Assembly (NCBI RefSeq): GCF_040954645.1
Contig: NC_092811.1
Span: forward strand, 125,174,411-125,238,410
Direction: 5' to 3'
From: Diabrotica undecimpunctata
Taxonomy: Eukaryota > Arthropoda > Insecta > Coleoptera > Chrysomelidae
DNA: 64,000 nucleotides
Every line of letters starts with the position of its first letter. Within the stretch, counting starts at the first letter, position 1. Below, one piece after another: positions 11,036 through 21,806 of this stretch. The translations under genes were made by a program, and so were the position numbers. A model generated the notes under the pieces. It worked only from the letters and a program-made list of their open reading frames with translations, was not told where the DNA came from and did not search any database.

Positions 11036-11948
11036 CTAAATTAAAAAAACCTATAACATAGTTTTTGCAATTTATCGAATTCACCGATGTGCTTTTTGTT
11101 TTTATTGAGCACACGCTCGCAGATGAACGAAAATATTTTCGAAGCCCGCTGTTTTTCTGGTTGGTTAATGTTCACTGAACATGCATAAAATTTACAATAA
11201 AAACATTTTGATGAACTACAGAAAGCAAAATAAATGGCTCGGCTATTCTATAGCAATTGTCCACATTCGAGCTATAACAATAAAGAAAGTAACTACGGTC
11301 CTTCAAACATGTCGACACGGTGAAATTTGAAAACAAAAATGTAAATGGGCGAAATGTGTGTGTGTTGCTCGTTGGTGAAGTGTGTTTGATTTTATTTGTT
11401 TAGATAAAAGGTACAATAAACAGTCTTTAAAAGAGAATTGTTGAGATAACTCAGATTTTACGATGTTTTCGTTACAATATATTATAGCTGTGTCCTTCAC
11501 CAAATTGATTATGGCAATTCTAATATTTAATGTCAATGCTGCGCCGACATTCCTAGTCTCTCGTCATTTAGAGAAATTATAAAGTGCCTAAACTATAAAG
11601 GTGATCATTGTTGAGAAACTTATCATGATCCTAAAATTAAGCGTTATTTTTTTACTATTTCTCTCTAGATTATTCCACCCTGACACTAGTTACTACCCTG
11701 AAAAATTATTACTAAACTCAATTTGGAAATGCATTTTAACACGTTTTTTATGATAGCTAATAACAAAGATGTTTATACAGGGCTGTTCAAATAATTTTTT
11801 AAAGCGAAGCTTCTATACCGGCGTTTACATAATTCATTTCAAAGAGTAAATAATAATAATTAATTTTTACAAACAAGCATTTAGTTGACCAACATATTGA
11901 ATTGACTCTTTCGGATGGATTGCCACTGTGAATCTGATCGGACATTTT
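11036..11948. other. unassigned spacer
   Basis: No gene or repeat supported. AT-rich with short frames. Confidence 0.5.
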
Positions 11949-12052
11949 GGAGAGGGCAACAATCGCAGTTTGGAGAGGGTATTTTGCCCCACATAAAAAT
12001 GGAAAGGGCAACAATCGCAGTTTGTAGAGGGTATTTTGCCCCACATAAAAAG
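11949..12052. repeat. tandem duplication, two 52-bp units
   Basis: Units 11949-12000 and 12001-12052 share ggcaacaatcgcagtttg and agggtattttgccccacata with only a few differences. It directly follows the 3' side of the antisense LINE fragment at 12090-12564. Confidence 0.88.
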
Positions 12053-12089
12053 TGAGTCGGAGCACCTGCCACAGTTTGTTCTGATTCTA

Positions 12090-12564
12090 TTCAGTTTGGC
12101 CTAAATTCGTCATGGTTAGTCGAAACCCTCTGGCTTGCTTGTGATACATGTCATATTCCGGGTGTCAGGTGGTGCATTCCTCTTCAAATCTTCTTGCCAA
12201 CGAGTTCTTCTTCTACATGGGAGCGAAGTACAGGATGAGCGTTAATTTTTCCATACTCCCTGACAAGAGCATGTTCTCGGTGGGCGTGTGAGAGGGCTAT
12301 GTGCTTTAGTACTGGTAGTCAGTATGTTGGTGTGACCTTTATTGTGTTCGATATAATACGTAAAGCCTGATTTAGTTGGGCGTCAACACGTTTGATGTGC
12401 GTTCTGTTGAGCCATGCCCATGCACAGTATTCCGCAAGGGTATACTCGATTCCTGGTGCTGTCGATCTAAGTGTAGACGCTGAGGAACTCCACGAAATTA
12501 AGTTGTTTTGCCAACTGCTTACCTGGCCGAATTCGTTACTTAATTTTAGTCTTACTAGGACCAC
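12090..12564 (-). pseudogene. antisense LINE C-terminal fragment (family 4)
   Basis: On the minus strand from 12564: ASTLRSTAPGIEYTLAEYCAWAW, then LNRTHIKRVDAQLNQALRII, TPTYWLPVLKHIAL, HREHALVREY. This is the region after the RT palm in a LINE group whose other member here is 23800-25065 (STAEYCSSAWLKSP, NNAMRMIAGVIKST). Open to about 12319 and then shifted. No endonuclease or palm is present. Confidence 0.78.
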
Positions 12565-12854
12565 TTTTAGTAACTATAACTTCAAGGTAAATAGTATTAC
12601 TCATCATTCCTAATTTCACAGTGGTTTAGCATTAGATTATTTCGATCTACTTTACTGAGTACGGAAATTCTTCAGAAAGCTTTTTCCCGAACTTGACACT
12701 ACCTTTTGTGACAAGGTATCTCGTCAAAGTTCTTCATATTCTCTTTATCTCCGCTATGTTGGTTCTAGTTTCCATCACGATAGTCATATGGGTCTCAAAC
12801 ACGATTTATATGAACATACTTTTTATTCCAGCTTCATATCTTTATTTCTCCAGA

Positions 12855-12868
12855 ATTATATCCTCTCA
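12855..12868. repeat. target-site duplication, left copy
   Basis: attatatcctctca, repeated exactly at 13860-13873. Confidence 0.95.
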
Positions 12869-13859
12869 TCATCATCATCATTGGTGCTACAGCCCTATAA
12901 AAGAGCCTCGACCTTCCCAAGTCTATTACGCCAGTCAGTTCTATCCATTGCCAACTGTTGCCAGTTTGCTGCGCCTATTTGTCTACCATCCTCATCTACA
13001 CCATCCCTCCATCTGAGTTTTGGTCTACCCCTATTTCTACTTCCCACAGGTTGTGACATAAGGATTCTTCTAGGAGGGTTGTTCTGCTGTGATCTTGCAA
13101 GATGTTCTGCCCACCTTAGTCTTCCTATTTTTATAAAGGATACTACGTCTTTACCACCAAATATATGTTTATATCTGTGATATATCTCGTAGTTGTACCT
13201 CCTTCTCCAAACACCATTTTCACAGATGCCAAGAAATATTCTTCTCAGGATCCTTCGTTCAAATACAAGGAGGAGATTTTCATCTGCCTTGGAAATGGTC
13301 CATGTCTCCGACCCATATGTTAACACTGGTTGTATAAGGGTTTTGTATATGGTTATTTTTGTTTTTTGGCTTAAGTTTCTGCTTCTCATATGTCTACTCA
13401 GTCCAAAATAGCATTTTTTGCTAGAATTATTCTTCGCTTGATTTCTTCCGTCATGACGTTCTCCTTGGTGATCAGGAGGGAGCCTAAGTATGTGAATTTG
13501 TCCACCACTTCAAAGGTAGATTTATCAACTGTGAATTGGTGGCCGATGTTTCTGGCTCTATTGTTGGGTGTTGATGCCATTATCTTAGTTTTATTTTCAT
13601 TTACTTGCAGGCCCATATTTTTTGAGGCGTTTGACAAGGTGGTATACATTTCTTCTAGCTGGCGTGTTGTGCGGGCAACTAGATCAACATCATCTGCATA
13701 TGCCAAAATTTGGGATGATTTATTAAAAATGTTTCCTCTGCTGTCTATTTGGGCATCCCTGGCCGCCTTTTCCAAAGCTATGTTGAAAAGGAACACGCCA
13801 GCGCATCTCCCCGTCGCAGCCCAACATGCGTTTCAAATGCCTGTGATTGTTCGCCCTGT
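12869..13859 (-). mobile_element. 5'-truncated LINE, antisense (family 5)
   Basis: Starts on the minus strand at about 13858 with a shifted QAFETHVGLRRGDALAC (RT motif with RRGD), then frame 13796-13398 holds YADDVDLVARTTRQLEEMY, NENKTKIM and KFTYLGSLL. A second frame 13389-12895 holds LTYGSETWTISK, RRILRRIFLGI, LRWAEHLARS, GRPKLRW and ends WRNRLGKVEALL. An (ATG)n run (catcatcatcatca at 12869-12880) is the 3' tail. Two frames joined by one shift, so recently broken. Exact 14-bp target duplications define it. Confidence 0.93.
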
Positions 13860-13873
13860 ATTATATCCTCTCA
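13860..13873. repeat. target-site duplication, right copy
   Basis: Exact second copy of attatatcctctca at 12855-12868. Confidence 0.95.
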
Positions 13874-13949
13874 AGTATCCTGAAAAGTGAGCCGCCATTT
13901 GCTGTTTTAATACAATAAAAACTGGAACAGTTCTCACAAACCATAGGGG

Positions 13950-14300
13950 AATACCAATGCTGATTTAGAAAGGAGAGATCTGTTACTGATCATATCTTCG
14001 TCGTAAGACAAACAAAAACAACACCTGCTTAATACGAACATCTACTTTTAGACATGCTTATGACACAAAAGCACAAATAGAGTTGATTGATGAGCGATGG
14101 AAAACCTGAAAATACCTTGAAATTTAATCAGCTTTATGACACCAACAAATGTTGTGAATAATATGAGGTATGACGGTAAGCTTTTAGATTGTGTTGAAAC
14201 CAAAACAGGATTAAAATAAGGGGATGTGTTGATGTCAACTTTGTTCAATATAATCCTGAAATTGGTCTTAGTAAAGAACAGACCAAATAGTTCAAGAGCT
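13950..14300 (+). pseudogene. LINE RT fragment, eroded
   Basis: Readable pieces: YQC then stop then FRKERSVTDHIFVVRQ (the Gly codon has become TGA), a YDSI-like region lost, and DCVETKTGLK then stop then GDVLMSTLFNIIL, equivalent to the GLKQGD...LFN RT motif. Several frames. It resembles RTE-type polymerases but is not close to the other copies. Confidence 0.65.
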
Positions 14301-14390
14301 CTAAAAATACAGAGTATTTACTAATTTTAAAATCACTGCAGAAAAAGTAAACCTGAGTCGAAAGTCGAAATATTCGAATAAGGTAACAGT

Positions 14391-14401
14391 ATGTTACAGA
14401 T
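14391..14401. repeat. target-site duplication, left copy
   Basis: atgttacagat, repeated at 14646-14656. Confidence 0.88.
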
Positions 14402-14645
14402 ATAGTATTGGATACCTGGGCCACATCCTGAGAGGGGAAAAATGCGCAATCCCTCAACTAATTATCCAAGGAAAGATTGAGGGCAAGAGAGAAGTAGGTC
14501 GCAAACAAATGTCGTGGCTGCGAAATATAAAGAACTGGACAGGCGTAACTAACACTGGCGAACTTTTGCATGCCGCAAAAGACAGACGTCTGACCTTAAG
14601 ATAATTCGCCAACGCACTATAGGTGCACGGCACCATAAGAAGAAG
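14402..14645 (+). mobile_element. very short LINE 3' end with AAG tail (family 2)
   Basis: Begins IGYLGHILRGEKCAIPQLI, then QGKIEGKREVGRK, SWLRNIKNWTG and a TGA/TAA-broken end, followed by caccataagaagaag. This matches the last 80 residues of the copies at 36989-37597 and 42398-42847. The 11-bp target duplications show that this 244-bp piece is a whole insertion. Confidence 0.88.
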
Positions 14646-14656
14646 ATGTTACAGAT
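14646..14656. repeat. target-site duplication, right copy
   Basis: Exact second copy of atgttacagat at 14391-14401. Confidence 0.88.
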
Positions 14657-15440
14657 CAAATTGCCGATAAGAAAAGCCGGAAATGAAATAAAACTCGAAC
14701 GAGTTAGATATTACATTACCAAAAACTAAATGTAAACGAAAATGACAAAGAAGAATAAGATGTAAGGGCCTTTACATAAACGAAATCCCACAGAAAAAAT
14801 AAATACACGCGCGAACGAGACGCACCAATTTCATCCACCGTGAACTATAGTCCTTTCGGTAGTAGTATATAAAATTTAGTGGTAAAGCGTAGTCCTCTCA
14901 AAAGACTACATCCTCTTCGTGTTGTCCGATTAATTTACCATCACGAGCTTTACACACGCTTCCCTTCAGGTCTCCTAACACGACGTCTTGTCTATTTTTG
15001 GTCTTGTGCAACTTCTCAGACATTTTATCAAAAAATGTGTTATATGTACTTTATGTTTAAGTTAGAGGATACATGCCAAATATATACATTTTTTTATTAT
15101 CATGTTCACTGTTTTTCCAGTTAAGATTAAATATAATGATAGATAGTTTATTGGTAATTATAATTATAAACAAAGGTAATAATCACAACAGATTAAAATT
15201 GAAAGAGAAATAATTCCTCAAATTAAAAAAAAAGACACTCACCATAAGGTACCCCTTACTTTTTGCTTTGAATTGATAAAAGTTAAGAGCTTTCATTCTA
15301 GCTGATACTATCTTATAAATTTAATGGCTAAATACATGATTTCTAGATCTCTCAACGAGGTCAAATTTTGATACAATATCAGAAAATCATTTTGCGCATT
15401 GTATTGTCGAAGTTTTTGTTTAAAGTGTAACACACACTAC

Positions 15441-15443
<3 letters not shown>
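14657..15443. other. unassigned spacer
   Basis: Nothing supportable; the 81-codon frame at 14879-15124 has no family resemblance. Confidence 0.5.

Positions 15444-15524
<81 letters not shown>
15444..15524. repeat. (TA)n microsatellite
   Basis: Uninterrupted TA repeat of about 40 units. Confidence 0.98.
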
Positions 15525-15529
<5 letters not shown>

Positions 15530-16934
15530 ATGATGTGTTGTTTGTTTGAATGATGAGCAATGAGTATTTTTAATAATATAGGGTTTTTATCGCGGTTCTC
15601 AAAGAATTAGTTTGTAAGTACTTTTTTAAATTATCTTTATTATAACTATTATGAAACACACATATATAATATCTATCCTAGTCAATGTAAATTTAAAATA
15701 AACTATCTTTAAATTGATATTCTTATAAAACTAATTAAATTCTATAGACAATGTAAAATTTAAACAAACTATCTTCTAAATTGAAATTGTTACGACACTA
15801 ACTAAATTATATTATCAAAATTTTGTACCTTTCTTTCACTGAATGCCTAAATGAACTGTTTTCCACTATATAGATTCTAATCACCACTGAATGTCTTCGT
15901 ACTTCGGTTATCCTTGTTTTTGTGAAATTACTTTTTCCAATTATCAGCTTCTACCAATTTAAGATATATTTTTCTTCACCAGCATTTATAAACCACCAAG
16001 CAAACCAGCAAAACAGCATTTATATTTATTCTTCTTTTCAATATACCAATATCCAGTTATTATAAGTTGATTTATACTAATCTCCAATCATAATATAATT
16101 TTAATTTCTTCCAATATACTTTTTTTAATCTTCAATAATTATTTGTGTATAATTATAAATGTGCATTAAAATATATGCATAATTTTTAATCTTCATTTAA
16201 CTCACTATATTAAACAATTGGACTATTTGTAACTGATTCACTGACTCCAACTAACTTTTCATATTTCTTACTAAACTTTTCTGACTGACTTCTTGAAGAT
16301 TCTGAACAATTTACTTCACTAACTAAATGTGTCTACTAACTTTCATAATAAACTGGCCTTCTTGAATCCAAATCACGGGTATTTATATCTTTTCAATCTT
16401 CCAGAACCATCTGGTAAGAAATCATGTTCGATTTAGTTCTATTCCTTCTATATGGATGTTCTCGAAAAAATATATGTTCGTTCCACAGACAACCATTATT
16501 TCGAGAATGTTCGACCGTAAACAATGGTCAAATTCTGCATTCTGGAGAATTCGTTAATGTTCTATTGATAATTTTGTTGACATTTAGGCTTTTCAGATCA
16601 GAATAAACATTTAAATCATTAAATATATATAAATTAAACATTTTAAACTAACATTATTATTATAACCCCACTTCACATTCGTATTATGATTAATTTCTGT
16701 CTGTCAATTTACTGTATAGTTGGTTGCCTATGCACATGGCTCACTTAAATATATTTACAACATTAAAATACAACTTTTTACAATTACTATATGCTAATTT
16801 CTTAAAAATGCCCTCACATAAATAATTTTTATTAAATTTTCTAGTATATAACTTATTAAAATAACCAAATACTTTTAATATCTAATATTATGTAGTATAT
16901 AACTTATAAATTATTTTCTATAAACCCTAATCGT

Positions 16935-16936
<2 letters not shown>
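15525..16936. other. AT-rich block between two (TA)n tracts
   Basis: No coding similarity found. It is bounded by (TA)n on both sides, like the transposon at 17140-19120, so it might be a non-autonomous element, but I see no matching terminal repeats. The 60-codon frame at 16424 is not convincing. Confidence 0.4.

Positions 16937-17000
<64 letters not shown>
16937..17000. repeat. (TA)n microsatellite
   Basis: Uninterrupted TA repeat of about 31 units. Confidence 0.97.
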
Positions 17001-17002
<2 letters not shown>

Positions 17003-17059
17003 GAATATATTCAATGGTTGAATAGCAGAGGTTTTATCGGTCAATAATTGGCAAATAAA

Positions 17060-17061
<2 letters not shown>

Positions 17062-17139
<78 letters not shown>
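17062..17139. repeat. (TA)n microsatellite, left flank of transposon C
   Basis: Uninterrupted TA repeat that ends directly at the left terminal repeat of the element starting at 17140. Confidence 0.97.
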
Positions 17140-17141
<2 letters not shown>

Positions 17142-19118
17142 GTACCGTGGAGGTAAACAGTCGTATATCCATAATGTATACATTTGCAGGAAAGCGCAAA
17201 ACATAGAGACTACTCAATAAATTAAAAAAAATTCGTACTTCCATATTATTGAATTCAACATTATTGGTACATTACACTACGTAAATGAAAATCTATTACT
17301 AGATATTAGTATTGTTAAGAAATGATTTACCTGGTGTACGATATTAGGAGTTACGACTTTTTATCTATATGTCTTTAAACAGGTAATATGCAAAATAAAA
17401 ATAGTAAGTGATGACAAAAATATTATATTCTGTGTTTAAAAATGCAAAAACCAAATCACAATGTTTGAAACAAAAAAAATCGTTAAGCAATAAAAATATA
17501 AAACCTAAACATTTTTACTTTAGTTGTCGCTGTCACTGTTACCTGCTTGCTGCTTTGAAATTGACTGTTGGTAGAAATTATGAAATTGCACCGGGATCCA
17601 CTGGCAAAGCTTTAATAAATGTTCTTGTTTTTTTTTTGGTGATACCTTTACAATTCGTACGCATAGCAGGCAATTGATCAGGGAATGGTACTTGAGTTCT
17701 CGCTGATCTGGATACATTCAAACTCGTAAAATATTGGTTTGTAAAGTTTGTTTTATAAAAAATAGTTAACGACGACGCAGCGTGAATTTGAAAGTGCACC
17801 ACAGTTGAAATAAGGAACTCTTGTTTTTCATTATTTCGTTTTTTACCAATACATGGTGAGTGAGGTTTGGCATACAATATTTCGAAATTTTTGAAATCCG
17901 ATACCTCCATTTCAATCACAGTTGCACCTGTAGAGCGGATTAACTGCTGCCAGTCCCAAGGCGTAACGATTTCCATAGTTGCTTGTTTTTTTAACGTCCT
18001 TTCAATTAAACCATGAACATGGTCTGCCTCCATGTGGGTATGCGCTCTCAACAAAAACTTGTGGTCTATCGTTTTCAAATTTGGACATATTTTTAGTTGC
18101 CATAGGTAAGTGAACATTATCATTATATTACGATTTTGAGTGGGACAATTGTCCGACCAAATAATTAAATGTTCTACCGTAGAATTTGCAAGAACAATTT
18201 AACTCCAGTTCAATAATGCTGAAGCAATTTCATGTCCACCCCTTCCAGCTTTCGATTCGTCCCACACCATGCAGTAAGCCTTGTTTATGGTGGAATCATA
18301 AATTGTCAGGTTTAGTGTCCATAGCTTTAACGAATAAAAACTTTAATTATTTGTCAGGTAAGGGGTTGGAAGACTTTTTGTAGGTAGATCATAATCACTT
18401 TGGTTCTATCAACTGCTAACTTATTTGTTATTTTGTCATTCTTTTCAGTATACCTCATATCAGTGTCGTGAAGATGATCTTCATATTTCTGACGAACGGC
18501 AGCCGTTGCTTCATCACCTTCTTTGAGTTGTTGTCTAAATTTATCGCATCCATCGCATGTATCAACTGAGGGAGTTTTGAATTCCAGGTTAAATTCAGTA
18601 TTGAAAATTTTTTTATAAAGCCACATCTACGCAGTTTCTGCTTTGGAAACTCATCATTTTAACATTTTGCCAAATATAATTTGTACATTTTATCCTTATT
18701 TAATCCAGGTTCATAATTTTAGACACCCTTGCACTAATTAATTGACGTAAATGTTTGTTTTCATTAGAACTCATGTTAATTCTAACTTCAGTAGAAGCAA
18801 TAAAGTAAAATAATAACAACAGTAACACGTGGTAACACCCTCAACTAAATATTATTTAATGTAGAACTGGAGCTACGGTTTATACCACTACCGCATTCCA
18901 AAGCATACTATCGTGTACGCACGTATCAATCTATTACTATTGTTTACCTCAACTGACTAATGGAGTTGCGGTTGTTTCTAAACGCCATATCTAGGCAACT
19001 AATAATGCTAGATGTACGATTCTTTGTCACCAGATGCTATGAAAACCTGACAACAAGAGCGTAGTCTTAACACCATTTCGGCAAAAATTGGAGTTACGAC
19101 TGTTTACCTCCACGGTAC

Positions 19119-19120
<2 letters not shown>
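17140..19120 (-). mobile_element. DNA transposon C: perfect 26-bp TIRs in a (TA)n tract
   Basis: Left end ctgtaccgtggaggtaaac... (17140-17165) and right end (19095-19120) are perfect inverted copies over 26 bp. Both outer edges run straight into (TA)n, so insertion into a TA tract is the simple reading. A motif of the type ggagttacgactgtttacc recurs in the same orientation near the ends: 17347-17363, 18869-18886, 18962-18979 and 19090-19108. Such subterminal repeats are common transposase binding sites. The inside carries one minus-strand protein relic. Confidence 0.85.
17520..18775 (-). pseudogene. putative transposase relic of transposon C (DUF7869-like)
   Basis: Minus-strand reading, N to C: MSSNENKHLRQLISARVSKI from 18775; FNTEFNLEFKTPSVDTCDGCDKF near 18600 (a C-x2-C pair); KYEDHLHDTDMRY; ADRTKV-like; then MVWDESKAGRGGHEIASALL near 18270-18210; IIWSDNCPTQNRN near 18155; and FLLRAHTHMEADHVHGLIER near 18065-18005. 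The pattern (Cys pair, HL...A, WDE...RG, SDNC..QN, H...D..H) fits a widespread, uncharacterised insect protein group that I associate with DUF7869. Asp, Glu and His residues at these points would suit an RNase H-like nuclease, which is inference. Frameshifts and stops break it, but a 181-codon stretch (18123-17578) is open. Confidence 0.6.

Positions 19121-19185
<65 letters not shown>
19121..19185. repeat. (TA)n microsatellite, right flank of transposon C
   Basis: TA repeat with one AAA interruption, adjoining the right terminal repeat. Confidence 0.96.
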
Positions 19186-19187
<2 letters not shown>

Positions 19188-19254
19188 GATTTATAGTATC
19201 AGCAATCGGTATGTAGGAAATAAAACTCTATTTGTTCTGTCTGAATATTTTGTC

Positions 19255-19995
19255 ACGATTTTCTGACTTCTTCAGGAGAAAACTGTAGATTTATTAGAAT
19301 AATTATTATATATATCAACAAAGTGAATATTTCAATACTTACAACTATAAGTGTAAAAGGTATTATAAGATACTGGGTTTTTTCTCTGGTGGTGGAAATA
19401 CTAATTTCAGGGCTTTCTTGTGTGGTTTTTGATTTAACATTTTATTACTTGTTTGTTCGTTGTATCCATTGTTTACTGCTATTTGCTTAATGCTATTTAA
19501 TTCTGTCTTAAAGTTGTATTTTGACATCGGAATTTCTGTTAATCTATGTAACATACTATGATAGGCTGTCAGTTTATGCTGTGTGGGATGGGATGATGAA
19601 TTGTGTATAGTCGTGTCAGTATGGGTAGGTTTATGAAATATGGAGAAGTCATGTTTATTTTTAAGTCTGATAATTTTTAAATCTAAAAAATTTATGGATT
19701 GATTTGGTTCTGTCTCTATTGTAAATTTAATATGACTATGAAGTGAATTTATATACGATAAAAATTCATCGAGTTACCTGTTAGTTCCTGTGAAACATAC
19801 CAGTACGTCGTCTACGTATCTCCGTATCTCCACCAATATAAAAACTGTTTGAATATGGGATTTTTTCAAATCTTTGTGTCTAGATGATCCATAAAAATAT
19901 TTTATAGCAATGGGATTAGAGGATTGCCCATTATAAGTCCTGCACTGTTATTTGTATATATTTGATTATTAAATTCAAAGTAGTCCTGGTTTATT
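19255..19995 (-). pseudogene. Penelope-like element: RT palm segment, inverted
   Basis: Minus strand from 19995: a QDYFEFNNQIYTNNSAGLIMGNPL stretch, then WRYVDDVLVCFTG near 19815 (the YVDD catalytic motif), SINFLDLKI, HKPTHTDTTIHNSSSHP and KALKLVFPPPEKKPS ending at 19363. This order is characteristic of Penelope-like RTs. Beyond the frame, the minus strand reads cctgaagaagtcagaaaat near 19285-19265, resembling the conserved 3' motif of these elements. Stops and shifts near 19780 and 19900. Confidence 0.82.
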
Positions 19996-20580
19996 GGTAC
20001 AGAAACTTATTCTAGTAAAAAACCTTTTAGACCAAAATAGTACAAATCCAATCATTTCATCTGAAATTTTACATCTTCTTGAAATTTGCATAAACCAGGA
20101 CTACTTTGAAATTAGTATTTCTACCACCAGAGAAAAAACCCAGTACCTTCTGCTCGATTACATATACAGGCAAAATATCAACAAAAATAGCCAAACACAT
20201 AAAAAAAGGAATAACAACAGATTTTATAAGAAAGAATCTAGACAAATATAATAAAAACAACAAGAGCCAAAATAAAAGCACTTACACAGTGGTGTATAAC
20301 TTAAATGTGACACTATGCAAAAACTTACATCGGTCAAACTGGTAGAAATTTTAATAAACGAATAGCAGAACATAAAACGGCTTTCAATAATAGAAAAACA
20401 GATTCTACATACGCACTTCACCTTCTACACAGATATAATTCTGAATGACCAACTTGAGACAAACAGTTCTTCCCTCCTCAACCTATTTCATTAAAGACTA
20501 TAAAGTGAAAACGCATGCCAAAAATAAATCACTTGAGAAAGGAAATCAGCCGAAACAGCTGTAGTGCATCTTCTGTACAT
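19996..20580 (+). pseudogene. Penelope-like element: flanking RT and GIY-YIG parts
   Basis: Plus strand: QKLILVKNLLDQNSTNPIISSEILHLLEICINQDYFE (RT before the palm), then a jump straight to LVFLPPEKKPST (the region after the palm), then in another frame YIGQTGRNFNKRIAEHKTAF near 20320-20380, which is the GIY-YIG endonuclease. The palm missing here lies inverted next door at 19255-19995. The junction has a tgaa microhomology. A downstream block aaatcagccgaaacagctgtag near 20545 resembles the usual 3' region of the family. Confidence 0.82.
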
Positions 20581-21060
20581 ATTAATGTAGAATCTCTCCT
20601 TTTTTTGTTGATTGACATCTTTCCATACGAGCATATATCAGAATAATTGTTACATTCTGGTCATTTTTATTTTTTATGTAATTCAAAAACTATTATTTCT
20701 TTGTTTATTCCTTTAGTTAAATATATTTAGTTTATATTTCTCATACTACTATACCTGTGTAATTTCTCAGACATTTTGTTAAAAAAGTCTTTTTTTAACT
20801 AAAAGCGTATATCCCAAATAAATATTTTTCTCCGCTTTCCTTTATTATCATGTTGCCCGTTTGATTCTCTCATTTCCAGTTATTCAAGCTTTTCCAAAAA
20901 AGATTAAATATAATGGACATTCGTATGGGAATGAAAGAGATATAGGTAATGGTTTTGCAGAGTTTCTCATTAGCTCAGTAATATCAATAGGTTCAAATAA
21001 AAGCGATAGATATTATACGTTATCAAAAAAAAAAAACTTCCGGGCCACTTTTTTATAGTC
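20581..21060. other. unassigned spacer
   Basis: Nothing supportable between two Penelope-like relics; may be their eroded untranslated parts. Confidence 0.4.
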
Positions 21061-21610
21061 CAGTTACTGACACTAATGATGGAAATAATAAGTAATCTTA
21101 AAATAAAAGATATACAGATTTAATTATATGCTTTCCTTTATGGTAAATGAATTTTCTTTGAATAGTTTTGGTTTTGAGAAAAACCTTTATTTGAACCACG
21201 TTCTGCCAAGTTCGCACTTGCCATTGCCAAGTCAGGTTGATTTCTAATATTGATTCTTTGGTTGGTCTATCGGATGTACGATTCGCCAATCTCCACATGG
21301 AATCTCGTATAATCCTTGATTTTCTAACTATATTTTTGGTTTGGTGGATGGTAAAATGGTTGAGATTTTTCTGTCGGTATTCTATCGTTTCTATTTTGTG
21401 CTAGCACCCTTCCTATTTTCTCTGTTGTACCCTTTACACATGGTATAATAGCTTTTGCAATCGGTTTTGCGTCTTTGTTGGATCCTTTATTCTTTCTTGA
21501 GCATTATAAGCCTTTTCAATGGTATATGTTGAGAAGCCGATTTTTCTTAGGGCTGTTTTCACATTATGCATGTCTTTATTTTTACGTTCTGCGTCTTACA
21601 GTCTACTTCA
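21061..21610 (-). pseudogene. second Penelope-like element, GIY-YIG end
   Basis: Minus strand: HNVKTALRKIGFSTYTIEKAYNA near 21560-21490, then GLYEIPCG near 21310 and, after a shift, GESYIR then TAG then TNQRINIRNQ near 21285-21240, followed by LAMASANLAERGSNKGF. GLYEIPC plus ESYI is the GIY-YIG nuclease signature of Penelope-like elements, followed by the helix that contains A..H. It is less like the copy at 19.2-20.6 kb than a duplicate would be, so it is a separate element. Confidence 0.72.
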
Positions 21611-21771
21611 AACATCAGCAAGAAGTATCACTACCTGACTTGACAATGGAATAATTAATAAATTTCTTCACAATAATAACATTTTAATGCTACAGATCTT
21701 TTAAAGGTAAGATCATTTACTTAATTGTTTTTCATATTAGATGTATCGCTAATAACACTCTTTTAGATGAA

Positions 21772-21806
21772 CTGATGATGCTCATTGAACAGTGGGCGAA
21801 GCGTCT
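21772..21806 (+). ncRNA. hammerhead-like motif (possible)
   Basis: ctgatga is followed by gctca/tgggc (a 5-bp stem with an 8-base loop) and gaagcg. CUGAUGA-stem-GAA is the core of hammerhead ribozymes, which are known in Penelope-like long terminal parts. The expected A after GAA is G here, and I cannot find a convincing third stem and cleavage site. Confidence 0.3.

Noticed and set aside
11949..12052. CRISPR-like or satellite array
   Set aside because: Only two 52-bp units without spacers in a eukaryotic context; a simple tandem duplication.
12693..13180. Overlapping 107- and 130-codon plus-strand frames
   Set aside because: Opposite the LINE C-terminus at 12869-13389; His run comes from the (ATG)n tail.
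13390..13890. 166-codon plus-strand frame
   Set aside because: It lies opposite the antisense LINE RT whose motifs (YADD, YLGSLL) are clear on the minus strand; a shadow frame.
15525..16936. Transposon between two (TA)n tracts
   Set aside because: I found no inverted ends or coding relic to support it, unlike the neighbouring element at 17140-19120.
17062..17244. Ile-Tyr repeat frame, and the similar one at 61228-61488
   Set aside because: Translation of (TA)n microsatellites.
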